DNA of 51,897 nucleotides from contig JABCTC010000025.1 of assembly GCA_018238545.1 (NCBI GenBank), positions 1 to 51,897 of the forward strand, read 5' to 3'. Positions 1 through 9,216 of the stretch are shown in pieces (the first letter of the stretch is position 1; every line of letters starts with the position of its first letter). Source of the DNA: Candidatus Heimdallarchaeota archaeon (GTDB lineage: Archaea; Asgardarchaeota; Heimdallarchaeia; Heimdallarchaeales; Heimdallarchaeaceae). Under the pieces are notes generated by a model. It was given only the letters and a program-made list of their open reading frames with translations, was not told the DNA's origin and ran no database searches. The translations under genes and the position numbers were made by a program.

Positions 1-969
1 TTAACAATTTTATGGGTAATCTTCCTTTCTTTTTTCTTTTAAATGGTAATGGAACAACTTTTGCTACTGGGAGACCTTTAACTAACTGAGGGACACTCTG
101 CATGAAATGGTCAAAGAGTGTGAAAACAATTATCAGCCTGACAGCTGAAAAGAGTTTTCGGGAAGGTTTCCCAATTATCGTTGCTAGTTGTTCTGCTAGT
201 ATTTTGAGACTTTTCCAACGAGAAAGTTGAGGGTTGTTAATCCACGAGGCGAGAAAAGGGATAACTACTGCTTGCTCTTTTTTTAATAGTTGGAGTTTGG
301 CTAAAAAGGCTTGTTGCCTCTTAGTCACTTGGGGAATAGTAGCAAAAGCATTGTTGTAAAAGAACAGTGCGTCATCTATCGCTTGTACTATGTCTTGTTG
401 TGTTGTAGAAGGAAGGAAAGAATTGAAATGTAAATGGTTGGGGCTATAAATTACTTTCTTTTTCTTTCCCCAATATCCATCAGCTTGTTGTCTAGTGCTG
501 GTTAAGAGGTTGATAACGTACCTTCTTTTCAGTTTCCAATAGTTCCCTAAACTGCTTTCAGTATAAGGTGACCTACCAAAGATCATCCATTCTACAAGTT
601 GTTGAGGATTCTTAACAAGAAAGTTTAGCAACCCTTGTACTTTCTGTTCCTTCTCTCTTTTCCCCTTGATTGCTATATGCAACCAATGGAAAGCACTCTC
701 TGCTATGTTAGGACTCTTCCCCACTTCTTTGCATAGTTGGCGGGTGAAGAACCCTTCCTTAGGGTTGGAACTGTATAACGTTTCTGCCTTCTTTACTATT
801 CTCGGAGAAAGGAGGGGCAGTTGCTGTTCTTCTAGCTTTCTTATCCTTCGGTTGATCTCTTCTCGTTGGTGCTGGTCTACACATTTTAGCGCCACCTGGT
901 AGCTTCGCATCACCGTCTTTGAGTGAGTGTTGGCAGCTACTTGTGCTTTCTTTGTTGCTTGTGAGACCA
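1..969 (-). CDS. TnpB-like nuclease, N-terminal half (cut by window edge)
   Basis: An open frame of 323 codons starts at ATG 967-969 and reads off the left edge without a stop. It is close, about two thirds identical by eye, to residues 1-335 of the 647-residue TnpB-like protein at 12902-14845: both carry MRSYQVALKC, QKVQGLLNFL / KKVQGLLNFL, WMIFGRSPYTESSLG and FTLFDHFMQSVPQL. The RuvC half would lie outside the window. Unlike the second copy, no serine-recombinase gene lies upstream; similarity ends about 45 bp before the start codon, and single-copy sequence follows. It is therefore probably a stand-alone tnpB, mobilised in trans or domesticated. Whether the nuclease half is intact cannot be seen. 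Confidence 0.85.
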
Positions 970-1301
970 TTGTCTTCACCTATTTATCCACAGAATGGTA
1001 TATAAACGCGAAGAAAAGTCAGCTAGGAGGAGTTTTTCCTCATAACAAGATTGGGTAAGTTTCTGCTCATCAGTTGACTACGGTAATTATTTTACCTTTA
1101 ACAATAGCAAATTTCATCTTAATTATGTTTCATTCAAAGGAATTTTTAAACCTATTTGAAGGAAGATACAATGCCCCTCTACAAAACCTGAAAGTTAGTT
1201 GTTTGACGTATTGAAAGTATAAAAAAGAGCAAAACAATCAATTACTCCTCAAAGAGAGTAGGGTTTAAAAATTAAATTGTTTGTTTACCTATTGTGATTA
1301 T
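970..1301. other. Intergenic region between tnpB copy and PC4-like gene
   Basis: No convincing gene. The first about 45 bases resemble the leader of the other tnpB copy (shared AAAC.CGAAGAA). Short hairpins occur at 1026-1040 (GAGGA/TCCTC) and 1081-1095 (GGTAA/TTACC). A TATA-like stretch, TTTAAAAATTAAA, near 1264-1276 suits a short-leader transcript for the gene at 1302. Confidence 0.5.
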
Positions 1302-1637
1302 ATGACTGTTGATTTAACTGAACGATTAAAAGAATTCGGAAAAAAGGTGGAAGATTGGGGAAAAATGAAAACAAGTGTTGCTGGTGTTTCCATTGTTAAG
1401 CTCCCCACAAAAGGAAAGGATCTTAACTTAGGACTTGAGGTAATGCCGGTTAATGAAGATGGTAAGCCATTAAAGAGAAAAGGGGTGTACTTCACTTCAT
1501 TAGATCAATGGGAAGCATTCAAATCTATACTTAATAACGAAAAAGCACAAGATCTTATAGAAAACATTGATGGAATGAAAAAACAAAAAGCAGTCACAAG
1601 TGCATCTGAAGATAATGGAGAAGTATTAGAACTATAA
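1302..1637 (+). CDS. PC4/p15-like ssDNA-binding protein (putative)
   Basis: 111 residues from ATG 1302; an upstream in-frame ATG at 1281 would add seven residues without better support. Residues about 25-75 resemble the transcriptional coactivator PC4 fold: a beta-rich stretch, then GKPLKRKGVYFTSLDQWEAF, which parallels the PC4 pattern of a basic G-R-K-G turn followed by a Q-W-x-x-L/F helix. PC4 proteins bind single-stranded DNA and act in transcription or repair. The C-terminus is a charged tail. It lies 22 bp upstream of the nucleotidyltransferase gene and may be cotranscribed. The family call rests on motif resemblance only. Confidence 0.5.
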   Translation: MTVDLTERLKEFGKKVEDWGKMKTSVAGVSIVKLPTKGKDLNLGLEVMPVNEDGKPLKRKGVYFTSLDQWEAFKSILNNEKAQDLIENIDGMKKQKAVTSASEDNGEVLEL

Positions 1638-1659
1638 GCTCTTCTGAGGAGTTATTTAT

Positions 1660-2961
1660 ATGAAAGCCATCCTTTTAGCAGCTGGTGAGGGGTTAAGATT
1701 AAGACCTTTAACTGAAAATGTTCCCAAACCATTATTGAAAATTCTTGATAAAACAATTCTCGAGAGATCAATAAACAACTTAGCAAAATGTGGTGTTGAA
1801 GGTTTTGTTATTATCACCAATTATAAAGAAGAGGAAATCAAAGAATACATTCTAGATAAATTTTCTTCTTTAGATATTGTTTTTGTGCATCAACCAGAAA
1901 TAAAAGGTACTGGAAATGCTTTTCTTTTAGCTAAAAATCATATTCAAGAGGAATTTTTCATAGGTGTTAATGGAGATTGTTTGTACTCAGTTTCCTTGAT
2001 AAAGCAGACAGTTGAAGCTGCGAAAAATAACATTGTTTCTGTAGGAGGAAAACTAGTATTTGATCCTGAAAATTATGGTATCATCCTAATTGACGATAAT
2101 TCTAGTCCTCATGAAATAAAAGAAAAACCTTCACGAACAGAAATGAAGGAAGGCTATGCAAACATTGGTTTGTATTCACTAAGTAAGGATATTTTTCCAA
2201 TTCTAGAAAAGATAGAGGAAGAAGGAGAGATTTCTCCACGTGGTGAGTATGAACTTCCAGATGCAATAAACAGAGTGCTTAGTGCTAGGAAATATCCAGT
2301 TAACCTTGTAACACTGGGCGAGAAAGATTATTGGTTTGACATTGGACGGCCTTGGTCACTTCTTGAAGCGAATAAAACCTTATTGGACACAATTGCAGAC
2401 GATCGAAAAGGGGAGATAGAGGACGGAGTTCATATTAAAGGTAAGATAATCATCAAGAAGGGTGCCATAATAAAAAGTGGAACCTATATTGAAGGACCAG
2501 TATTCATAGATGAAGAAGCAGTTATCGGACCAAATTGCTATATTAGAAACCATACCTATTTGGGGAAAAAGTCTAAAGTAGGCAACGCATGTGAGATAAA
2601 GAATTCAATAATAGGAGATAATACTCATGTAGCTCATCTTTCTTATGTGGGTGATACTATTATTGGAGAAAATTGTAATTTTGGTGCAGGAACAAAAACG
2701 GCAAATTTACGTTTGGATAAGCAATTAATACCCGTTAATGTAAAGGGAAAGAGAGAAGATAGTGGGAGAAGAAAATTAGGAGCAATTATTGGAGATAATG
2801 TTGAAACAGGTATTGGAGCTTTAATTATGCCCGGAATTAAGATTGGAAACAGTTCTTGGATAGGATCAGGAACAATTGTTAATGAAGACGTTCCATCCGA
2901 ATCAATATATTTTGGAACTCAATCGTATACTCTAAAAAGGAAAAAAACCGATGCTAATTAA
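1660..2961 (+). CDS. GlmU-like sugar-1-phosphate nucleotidyltransferase/acetyltransferase
   Basis: 433 residues. The N-terminal nucleotidyltransferase domain (about 1-235) opens with LAAGEGLRLRPLTENVPKPL, the NTP-binding signature, and has the metal-site region GVNGDCL. From about residue 250 the hexapeptide repeats of a left-handed beta-helix follow (AVIGPNCYIRNHTYLG, GAIIGDNVETGIGALIMPGI). This architecture is that of archaeal bifunctional enzymes which acetylate GlcN-1-P and transfer UTP to give UDP-GlcNAc, or of related glucose-1-phosphate thymidylyltransferases. The product feeds glycan or N-glycosylation pathways. It overlaps the next gene by 11 bp, so translation may be coupled. The exact sugar and nucleotide cannot be read from sequence. 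Confidence 0.8.
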   Translation: MKAILLAAGEGLRLRPLTENVPKPLLKILDKTILERSINNLAKCGVEGFVIITNYKEEEIKEYILDKFSSLDIVFVHQPEIKGTGNAFLLAKNHIQEEFFIGVNGDCLYSVSLIKQTVEAAKNNIVSVGGKLVFDPENYGIILIDDNSSPHEIKEKPSRTEMKEGYANIGLYSLSKDIFPILEKIEEEGEISPRGEYELPDAINRVLSARKYPVNLVTLGEKDYWFDIGRPWSLLEANKTLLDTIADDRKGEIEDGVHIKGKIIIKKGAIIKSGTYIEGPVFIDEEAVIGPNCYIRNHTYLGKKSKVGNACEIKNSIIGDNTHVAHLSYVGDTIIGENCNFGAGTKTANLRLDKQLIPVNVKGKREDSGRRKLGAIIGDNVETGIGALIMPGIKIGNSSWIGSGTIVNEDVPSESIYFGTQSYTLKRKKTDAN

Positions 2962-4561
2962 AGAGCAAAACGCTATTCGGAAGAAGTGGTCACCAGACAG
3001 AATATCAATAGGTTTAATCTACCCAAACACCTATCGAGTCGCTATGACCAGTTTGGGTATGCACTTACTATACTTTCTTTTTAACAGTTGGGAAAATTTT
3101 GCCTGTGAAAGAATATTTAAACCACTTGATTCAAAAGTTCTCCCTTACGCCTTAGAAAGCCAAAAAAAGCTCTCAGATTTTGATGTATTGGCAATTTCAT
3201 GTCAATTTGAACACGATTACTTAGAAGCAATAGCATTGTTACATAGAGGTGGAATCAACCCTGATGTCAGAAAACGGGATGAACATGCACCGCTTATTTT
3301 GATTGGAGGACCATCCCCCACTTCTAATCCATTTCCCGTACTTTTTACTCCTGATGTCTTTTTCCTTGGAGATATAGAACCTGTTGCCAACAAAATAAGA
3401 TTAGCACTAGAAAAAGAAACAAAAAAAGAGAGAATAGAAGCTCTTTCAAATATTCCTGGATGCATGGCATTTGGCTATCATTATAATGAATCTGGTGAAT
3501 GGATCGGAGAAAAGGTCCAAAGTGTTCGAACGAAGGAACTCTCTGATTCTTTCTATCCAATAAAACAAATAATACCTGAAAACGTTAAAGGCACAAAAAA
3601 TGAACCAATTTTTGGTAAAGCTTACTATTTAGAAACAGATAGGGGGTGTTCCGAAAGATGTCTTTTCTGTTTTGTGGGACATTGCCGCTTTCCTCGCAGG
3701 GGAAGAAGCCTTGAAAGATTAACTGATATTATTGAACAAGCGAGTCAAGTAAATGATTTTGAGAAAGTTGTCCTATATGGTAGCGCTGTTGCTCAATCAG
3801 GTACTCTTGATAAACTTATAGAATTCATTGTTTCCAAGGGATATGAGGTCTCATGTTCATCATTTCGAGCAGATTATCTCACAGAAGACCTGCTCTTGAA
3901 CTTGCGAAAAGGTAAACAAAGGACATTATCTCTTGCTCCAGAAACGGGAGATGAAGATCAACGATTTGCTATAAACAAACGAATGTCTGATGAAACCATT
4001 TATTCTGCATTAAAACTTGCTTGGGATGTGGGGTTCAGACGACTCAAACTATATATGATATATGGATTTCCTTTAGAAAAAGAAAAAGTAAAATACAACT
4101 CATATGAATTTGTTAAAAAAATCCGAGCAAAATATTTTCCAACTGGTCGTATCTCAATATCAATGAATCAATTCATAACAAAAGCAAATACACCTTTTCA
4201 ATTTGTTCCCATGCTTGGAATTAGTGATTCCAAAAATCAGCAGAAATGGTATAGATCTAATTTGTATCAACTCAAAAATGTTGAGGCGGCCTTCTATGCT
4301 CCTGAATGGGCGATTATACAGAAGATACTATCCCTAAGTAACCACAACTACTTTCCAATTATAAATGAAGTATCTTTGATGGGAAATAAAATCGGCAATT
4401 GGAAACGAATACTCAAAAATAATGGGAGCAACTTAGATAATGAAGCCAGTAAAAGTTATGATATTGATACTTTTCTGCCATGGGATAATATTTCACAACC
4501 ATTAGAAAAGAAGTTTCTTATAAAATCTTATCAGAAATATCTTGCAAAAATGGAACCTTAA
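2951..4561 (+). CDS. B12-binding-like/radical SAM protein
   Basis: 536 residues. The N-terminal about 170 residues resemble a Rossmann-type B12-binding-like domain (ISIGLIYPNTYRVAMTSLGM, LILIGGPSPTSNP). The radical SAM core follows with a CxxxCxxC cluster motif in DRGCSERCLFCFVGHC, near residues 230-245. TLSLAPETGDEDQRFAINK and the later beta-strands belong to the SAM barrel. Proteins of this architecture occur widely in archaea with mostly unknown substrates. It overlaps the nucleotidyltransferase gene, which suggests cotranscription but does not reveal the reaction. Confidence 0.75.
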   Translation: MLIKEQNAIRKKWSPDRISIGLIYPNTYRVAMTSLGMHLLYFLFNSWENFACERIFKPLDSKVLPYALESQKKLSDFDVLAISCQFEHDYLEAIALLHRGGINPDVRKRDEHAPLILIGGPSPTSNPFPVLFTPDVFFLGDIEPVANKIRLALEKETKKERIEALSNIPGCMAFGYHYNESGEWIGEKVQSVRTKELSDSFYPIKQIIPENVKGTKNEPIFGKAYYLETDRGCSERCLFCFVGHCRFPRRGRSLERLTDIIEQASQVNDFEKVVLYGSAVAQSGTLDKLIEFIVSKGYEVSCSSFRADYLTEDLLLNLRKGKQRTLSLAPETGDEDQRFAINKRMSDETIYSALKLAWDVGFRRLKLYMIYGFPLEKEKVKYNSYEFVKKIRAKYFPTGRISISMNQFITKANTPFQFVPMLGISDSKNQQKWYRSNLYQLKNVEAAFYAPEWAIIQKILSLSNHNYFPIINEVSLMGNKIGNWKRILKNNGSNLDNEASKSYDIDTFLPWDNISQPLEKKFLIKSYQKYLAKMEP

Positions 4562-5061
4562 TTTTTTATTACAAAAACAAGGCAGATATGTGTAGATATT
4601 GCCGTCAATAATACATATTTTCCAATTATTATTAATATAGAGCAAAAAAATAAACGAGGTTTTAGCTAATAATGCGTTCAACTAATAGGAAGTTTATCGT
4701 TTTTAAAGAAAAGCGACATGTTGTGTTTAAAGGGACAACAAGCTAGTTTTGTGGACGTTATATTTCATAAAATAAGATATTAACCCCTTCTAATTGTAAG
4801 TGTATTTATAACTATTGAGAATGCAAGAAAAAGATTAAAACATAAAAGGCCTCTAAAGCAGGATATTCTCAAATTTAAAAGATATTATGCAAGAAAATAA
4901 ATAGTTGTATTTGGAAAATATTTTTTTTGTAGTTTTTCCGTATAATCTTTAGAGACTCTAAATAAAGCGAGTACTGTAACGATTCGCTTCATTTTTCCAA
5001 TATCGATTTCAAATAAGTTTAAAAGGAGAATTTCTTGAGTCTCTATTAATTATCAAAGGAA
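4562..5061. other. 500-bp intergenic region
   Basis: AT-rich with no convincing gene. A 24-codon frame at 4672 (MRSTNRKFIV...) has no homology that I recognise and is not called. The right part holds the inverted repeats listed separately, just ahead of the small regulator gene. Confidence 0.5.
4948..4989. promoter_or_regulatory. Candidate operator: two inverted repeats upstream of wHTH gene
   Basis: TTTAGAGACTCTAAA at 4948-4962 is a perfect 7+1+7 palindrome. AAGCGA (4965-4970) and TCGCTT (4984-4989) form a second inverted repeat. Both sit 70-115 bp before the small winged-helix gene, as an autoregulatory operator might. Binding is inferred. Confidence 0.35.
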
Positions 5062-5316
5062 ATGATGATTGTGGCTATAGCTCTCGAAAACATTAAAATC
5101 AATCAAGAACTTATGACAGGCTTACCGCCTAGTGCAATTACGATCTTTAGAATTGTTACTGGAAGTGGACCTATAACTAGTAGAGAAATTGTTGATTTGT
5201 GCAATTTGGCTCCACGAACTGTTCGACACGGTTTGAAACTTTTGGTTCGAGCAGGATTAATACAAAAAATACCACATCTTCTTGATATGCGTTCTTGCAA
5301 ATTCTATGTAGATTGA
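5062..5316 (+). CDS. Small winged-helix transcriptional regulator
   Basis: 84 residues, almost entirely one wHTH domain. ITSREIVDLCNLAPRTVRHG forms the helix-turn-helix, LKLLVRAGLIQKIPHLLDMR the third helix and wing, and KFYVD the last strand, in MarR/ArsR-like order. A second ATG at 5065 could equally be the start. The inverted repeats upstream suggest autoregulation. It converges with the TrmB/coiled-coil gene. No ligand-binding domain is present, so the signal is unknown. Confidence 0.7.
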   Translation: MMIVAIALENIKINQELMTGLPPSAITIFRIVTGSGPITSREIVDLCNLAPRTVRHGLKLLVRAGLIQKIPHLLDMRSCKFYVD

Positions 5317-5350
5317 TTATCTACAATCTCTTATTTTTAAAAAAAGAAAA

Positions 5351-7651
5351 TTAAAGCTCCACATCACTACTGTGGAACAGGACATCTCGGTTTATAGCAG
5401 ATTTGAAAAGTTGCAAAAGCAAATCGTTTGTAGTACGTATTGCTATAGGCACCGCATCAACTGTTAGAAAGGCAAATACAGCTTCATTGTTTCCGTCAAG
5501 GATTGCGCAATAAACATCTTTTTTATCGTAATGTTTAAGCTTTAATCCAGGAAATCTTTCTGCTAAAGGTCGAAGCAAAGTCTGGTGTTTACTCTTATCA
5601 AAAGAGGATACTAGACTAATTCTTTGAGCTTTTGTGTATTGCATCATTTCTTTCAATAACTCTTCATCAACATCTGGTGTGACAAGCAAAAGTTCATACT
5701 TAGAACGCATAGCAATGTCGGTGATGCTTGCTTTTATGGCCTCTTCACCTACAATGATGGACGTATTGTGTTGTCCTTCAAAGGAGTAAGAAGAGGCAGA
5801 CCTATCTATTTGTCTAAGCTCATCCTCTCTCGTATTAATAACTTGGTAGAAAGCCATGGCTTTACCAATAACGGAATCGAGTTGGGATATAAGGATGTCA
5901 TCAATATCTTTTACAACAGAAGCAATTTGAGAGACCAAGGTATTAATCTGTATTTCCTCACCTTCAGTAACTTGTTGAATAATCTGTTCCTTTTGTTCTT
6001 CCTTATTGTCCTTAAGATATTGCTTTTTGTCTGTTAGACTTGCAGCCAACTCATTTTGTTTGTTACTCTTTGTTTCTCGGAACTGTTCAACAGATGCATT
6101 TATCTTTGTTTTCAAGGTAATAGCCATTTTTTCAGCATCTTGTTTGGATTTAGTTATTTCTTGAAGTGTATCTGTTTGTAATTTTTGTATAACTTGATTA
6201 CATTCAAGACTAAACTTTTGGATTTCAGTCAAGGCCCCATCCTTTGACTTAGTCAGTTCATCAGCTGTCGTTTGTTTCAATTTCTCAGTTACTTCAGCAC
6301 AAGATTTGTAAGAGGATCCAGCATATTTTTCAGTTCCATTTTGAAGCAATTCTAGTAAGTCACTAGGAAGTAAATCAATTTTGTCTATGGCTTCACTAGT
6401 AAGTTGATTCTTCTTTGTTCGTATAGTGGTTTCCCCTGTTAATTGGAAATGATCCAACTTTGACCTAATATCGTCTCTTACATCATTTAGAGCTAAAACA
6501 TGTTGATCTATTAGTTGCAAACCACTTTCGTTCAAATCGTTTGCAAGATTTCTAACAGTATCTCTTGCATCTACTAGTGGAGATTCAATTTGCTTTCTAG
6601 CTTTTCCTAGCTTTAGTACAGCAGAAGCGTCAATCGAATTTAGAGATTCAGCAATTTTAGATGACAGAAAATTAATTTGTCTATCAATTTGCTCAACGCT
6701 TCTTCTTAGTTCTTGAGTCTGCTTAATCTGCTCAGAGAAGAGATTGTTTACCTCTTGAGAGATAGCGTCTACTACCATTTTAGATTCGTTTGTCCAAGAA
6801 GCATAAGCTTCTTGCCAAATCGTATCATATTTATCCACGAATGACTCTTGGATATCTGTAACTCTACCAATAAGTTCTTTCAACTCATTATCCAATTCAG
6901 GGACCAATTTTTCAAGAAATTCTTTATGGTTATCAGTATGAGCATCTAGACTATTAGCAATTATTTGACTCAAATTATCAAATGTTTCTTTGGTTTGTTG
7001 TTCAACCGCTTCTGCTAATTGATTACTTCTCTGTTTTGCAACATGATTGAATTGTTTAACAAATGCATTCAATTCCTCTACAAATGATTCTAACTGTGTT
7101 GAGAAAATTATAGGTTGATCCATTATTTTAGTAAGATACCCTTCTACGGATTCCTTGTTATCGTCAACATACGTGGAAACAGATTCATGTAGTTCATCAC
7201 TATATTCAACATATTTTTGATAGAGAGTATCGACTACTTGCTTTATCAACCCACTTACAATGTGAATATCAAACACATTCCCATCGCCAGTAAGTTCCAA
7301 GGTTCCTCCAAATTTAGTCTTTTTCTCCTTATATTCTTCCTTTGCACTCTTTAAGGAATTAATCATACCATCTATAGAATAGAGGGCGTCTTTTTCAACA
7401 ACAATATACTCTTTCAGGAATGGTAACATTCCGAAATATTCAGGTGTTCTACCAGCTATTTTTTTCAGAAAACCCAGTTCTTCCAGATTCTTCACAGATT
7501 GAATCAGAGTGAGTGGGTCTAACCCTGTAACCACAAGCAGTTCACCTATAGTAACTTTACCAAGCCCCAATGTTGCTGCATAAACTTTAATGTCAGTTTC
7601 ATTAAAACCTATACGAGTCAATAAAGGAGGTAGAATATCGATTTTGGACAT
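5351..7651 (-). CDS. TrmB-like wHTH protein with very long coiled coil
   Basis: 766 residues, against roughly 250-350 for ordinary TrmB regulators. Residues 1-70 are a TrmB-type winged helix (LTRIGFNETDIKVYAATLGL, LVVTGLDPLTLIQSVKNLEE). Residues about 80-630 are almost continuous heptad-rich helix with many Q, E, K and S and no membrane segment. The last about 130 residues form a compact domain with ELLLVTPDVDEELLKEMM and RISLVSSFDKS, similar to the C-terminal phospholipase-D-like or sugar-sensing region of TrmB-family proteins. The start ATG 7651 has a GAAGGAT ribosome site. The form suggests a DNA-tethered fibre or chromosome-organising protein as much as a sugar regulator; this is inference. 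Confidence 0.6.
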   Translation of the reverse strand: MSKIDILPPLLTRIGFNETDIKVYAATLGLGKVTIGELLVVTGLDPLTLIQSVKNLEELGFLKKIAGRTPEYFGMLPFLKEYIVVEKDALYSIDGMINSLKSAKEEYKEKKTKFGGTLELTGDGNVFDIHIVSGLIKQVVDTLYQKYVEYSDELHESVSTYVDDNKESVEGYLTKIMDQPIIFSTQLESFVEELNAFVKQFNHVAKQRSNQLAEAVEQQTKETFDNLSQIIANSLDAHTDNHKEFLEKLVPELDNELKELIGRVTDIQESFVDKYDTIWQEAYASWTNESKMVVDAISQEVNNLFSEQIKQTQELRRSVEQIDRQINFLSSKIAESLNSIDASAVLKLGKARKQIESPLVDARDTVRNLANDLNESGLQLIDQHVLALNDVRDDIRSKLDHFQLTGETTIRTKKNQLTSEAIDKIDLLPSDLLELLQNGTEKYAGSSYKSCAEVTEKLKQTTADELTKSKDGALTEIQKFSLECNQVIQKLQTDTLQEITKSKQDAEKMAITLKTKINASVEQFRETKSNKQNELAASLTDKKQYLKDNKEEQKEQIIQQVTEGEEIQINTLVSQIASVVKDIDDILISQLDSVIGKAMAFYQVINTREDELRQIDRSASSYSFEGQHNTSIIVGEEAIKASITDIAMRSKYELLLVTPDVDEELLKEMMQYTKAQRISLVSSFDKSKHQTLLRPLAERFPGLKLKHYDKKDVYCAILDGNNEAVFAFLTVDAVPIAIRTTNDLLLQLFKSAINRDVLFHSSDVEL

Positions 7652-7781
7652 ATCCTTCAGCCTACAATTTTTTTAACGTTAATTACTAGTTAGTTGTTTC
7701 CTAAATAAATTTTATTGCAATATAGACATGATTTGACTACCTTAAAAAGAATATACAAAAGGCAACAAAAAAAGCAATTAC

Positions 7782-8426
7782 CTATTCCTCAACAACACCC
7801 ACTCTAGGACATGCTTCATTCAAGAAACAGGTTTTGCATAAAGGTTTTTGAGCTTTACAAACTGCCCGTCCATGGGAAATAAACAAATGAGTTAGCCGAC
7901 CCCATTTCTCAGAAGGAATTATTTCTTGTAAATCTGTCTCAATTTTGTTTGGATCAGTATTATCTGTTAGCCCCATCCGGTATGATAAACGTTTAACATG
8001 AGTATCAACAGCAATGCCTTCATGGATATCAAACCAATCATTTAGCAAAACATTAGCAGTTTTTCTACCGACACCCGGTAATTTAACTAGCTCAAGAATG
8101 GATGTAGGAACTATAGAATCATATTCATTAATAAGCTGTTTTGATAAATTGAAAATGAATTTAGCTTTATTCTTGTATAAACCTACTTTCGAAATATATC
8201 TTTCTATTTCAATAATTGAGGAGGAAGCAAAAGCTTCGGGATCTGGAAAATGAGAAAATAATTTTTCGGTAATTAAGTTTACTTGTTTATCTGTGCTTTG
8301 AGCGCTTAACACGGTAGCTATAAGCAATTGAAAGGGGGAAGAATAATTTGCTAAACCCCCACGAAATTCCGGATAATTCTTTTCCAGTAACAATAATATT
8401 CTGGAAAACCTATTAGATAAGCTCAT
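7782..8426 (-). CDS. nth: Endonuclease III
   Basis: 214 residues, normal length. It removes oxidised pyrimidines from DNA and cleaves the abasic site (base excision repair). The helix-hairpin-helix is LVKLPGVGRKTANVLL with the catalytic Lys in GRKT, and the catalytic Asp follows in IAVDTHVKRLSYRMGL. The C-terminal [4Fe-4S] loop has spacing Cys-x6-Cys-x2-Cys-x5-Cys in CKAQKPLCKTCFLNEACP. It stands alone on the minus strand, about 200 bp from the divergent GTPase gene. Confidence 0.93.
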   Translation of the reverse strand: MSLSNRFSRILLLLEKNYPEFRGGLANYSSPFQLLIATVLSAQSTDKQVNLITEKLFSHFPDPEAFASSSIIEIERYISKVGLYKNKAKFIFNLSKQLINEYDSIVPTSILELVKLPGVGRKTANVLLNDWFDIHEGIAVDTHVKRLSYRMGLTDNTDPNKIETDLQEIIPSEKWGRLTHLFISHGRAVCKAQKPLCKTCFLNEACPRVGVVEE

Positions 8427-8573
8427 TACAATAAGAGGGAAAGTTTTCCCATTTTATACTATTTGATAACTACTAAAAGAAAGCATATAATATTCTGAAT
8501 AGACAATATGTTAATTTGCAAACTACACCATTGTAACGAACAGAAAGAATATTTGACGAGGAGTATCAAATAA

Positions 8574-8581
8574 TTTAAATA
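8574..8581 (+). promoter_or_regulatory. Putative TATA box for the small GTPase gene
   Basis: TTTAAATA lies 44 bp before the GTPase ATG, with an A-rich stretch just upstream as a possible BRE. A start about 25 bp downstream would leave a leader of roughly 20 nt. Confidence 0.4.
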
Positions 8582-8624
8582 CTATCCTAAGCTAATAGTA
8601 ATTTGTATAAAGGGGAAAAAACGA

Positions 8625-9194
8625 ATGGCAGCGGGCCAAAGAAAAATATTCAAAATAACTTTGTTGGGAGACGGTGCAGTTGGAAAAACATCCTTGCGTA
8701 AAACCTATCTAGGAGAAGGATTCAAAGACGGCTACTCTATGACAATCGGAGCAGATTTTGCTGTAAAACGACTTCGAATTGACGATCAAGATTTTGTTGC
8801 TCAGATTTGGGATTTAGCAGGACAACAAAGATTCTCAGCTGTTCGTGAAGTTTATTACCGAGGAACTTCTGGTTGCCTTCTTGTTTTTGATATTTCTCGT
8901 CGTTCTAGTTTCGAAAATATCCCTTCCTGGATCGCAGAACTTCTTAAGAACAATAGCAATAGGGTTGTCCCCATTGTTTTAATTGGTAATAAAAGCGATC
9001 TTCGTGCTACCGCAAAAGATCCTATTATGCGAGAACAATCTGAAGAATATGCTCGTTCTCTATCACAATGGTCTGGTTTTTCTGTTCCTTACATTGAAAC
9101 TTCTGCAAAAACAGGAGAAAATGTCGATGAAGCTTTCAAGACATTACTAAAAAACATTGTTCTCTTCTATGAAAAACTCTATGCACAGCAATAG
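8625..9194 (+). CDS. Ras/Rab-like small GTPase
   Basis: 189 residues, a single G domain. All five G motifs are present: GDGAVGKT (residues 15-22), the switch I threonine in MTIGADF (40), WDLAGQ with catalytic Gln67, NKSD (122-125) and ETSAK (158-162). The sequence is closest to eukaryotic Rab/Ras-type proteins, a family enlarged in Asgard archaea. The C-terminus, FYEKLYAQQ, has no cysteine, so prenylation of the Rab type is unlikely. The gene ends 23 bp from the end of a convergent operon that encodes a Roadblock/LC7 protein, the fold of GTPase-regulating MglB and Rag/Ragulator subunits. Partnership is inferred from this proximity. Confidence 0.93.
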   Translation: MAAGQRKIFKITLLGDGAVGKTSLRKTYLGEGFKDGYSMTIGADFAVKRLRIDDQDFVAQIWDLAGQQRFSAVREVYYRGTSGCLLVFDISRRSSFENIPSWIAELLKNNSNRVVPIVLIGNKSDLRATAKDPIMREQSEEYARSLSQWSGFSVPYIETSAKTGENVDEAFKTLLKNIVLFYEKLYAQQ

Positions 9195-9216
9195 TGTTGT
9201 TTACTTTTTATTTATT

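Noticed and set aside
666..902. 78-codon plus-strand frame
   Set aside because: Antisense of the TnpB-like gene at 1-969.
4672..4746. 24-codon frame in the intergenic region
   Set aside because: No homology, only a weak ribosome site.
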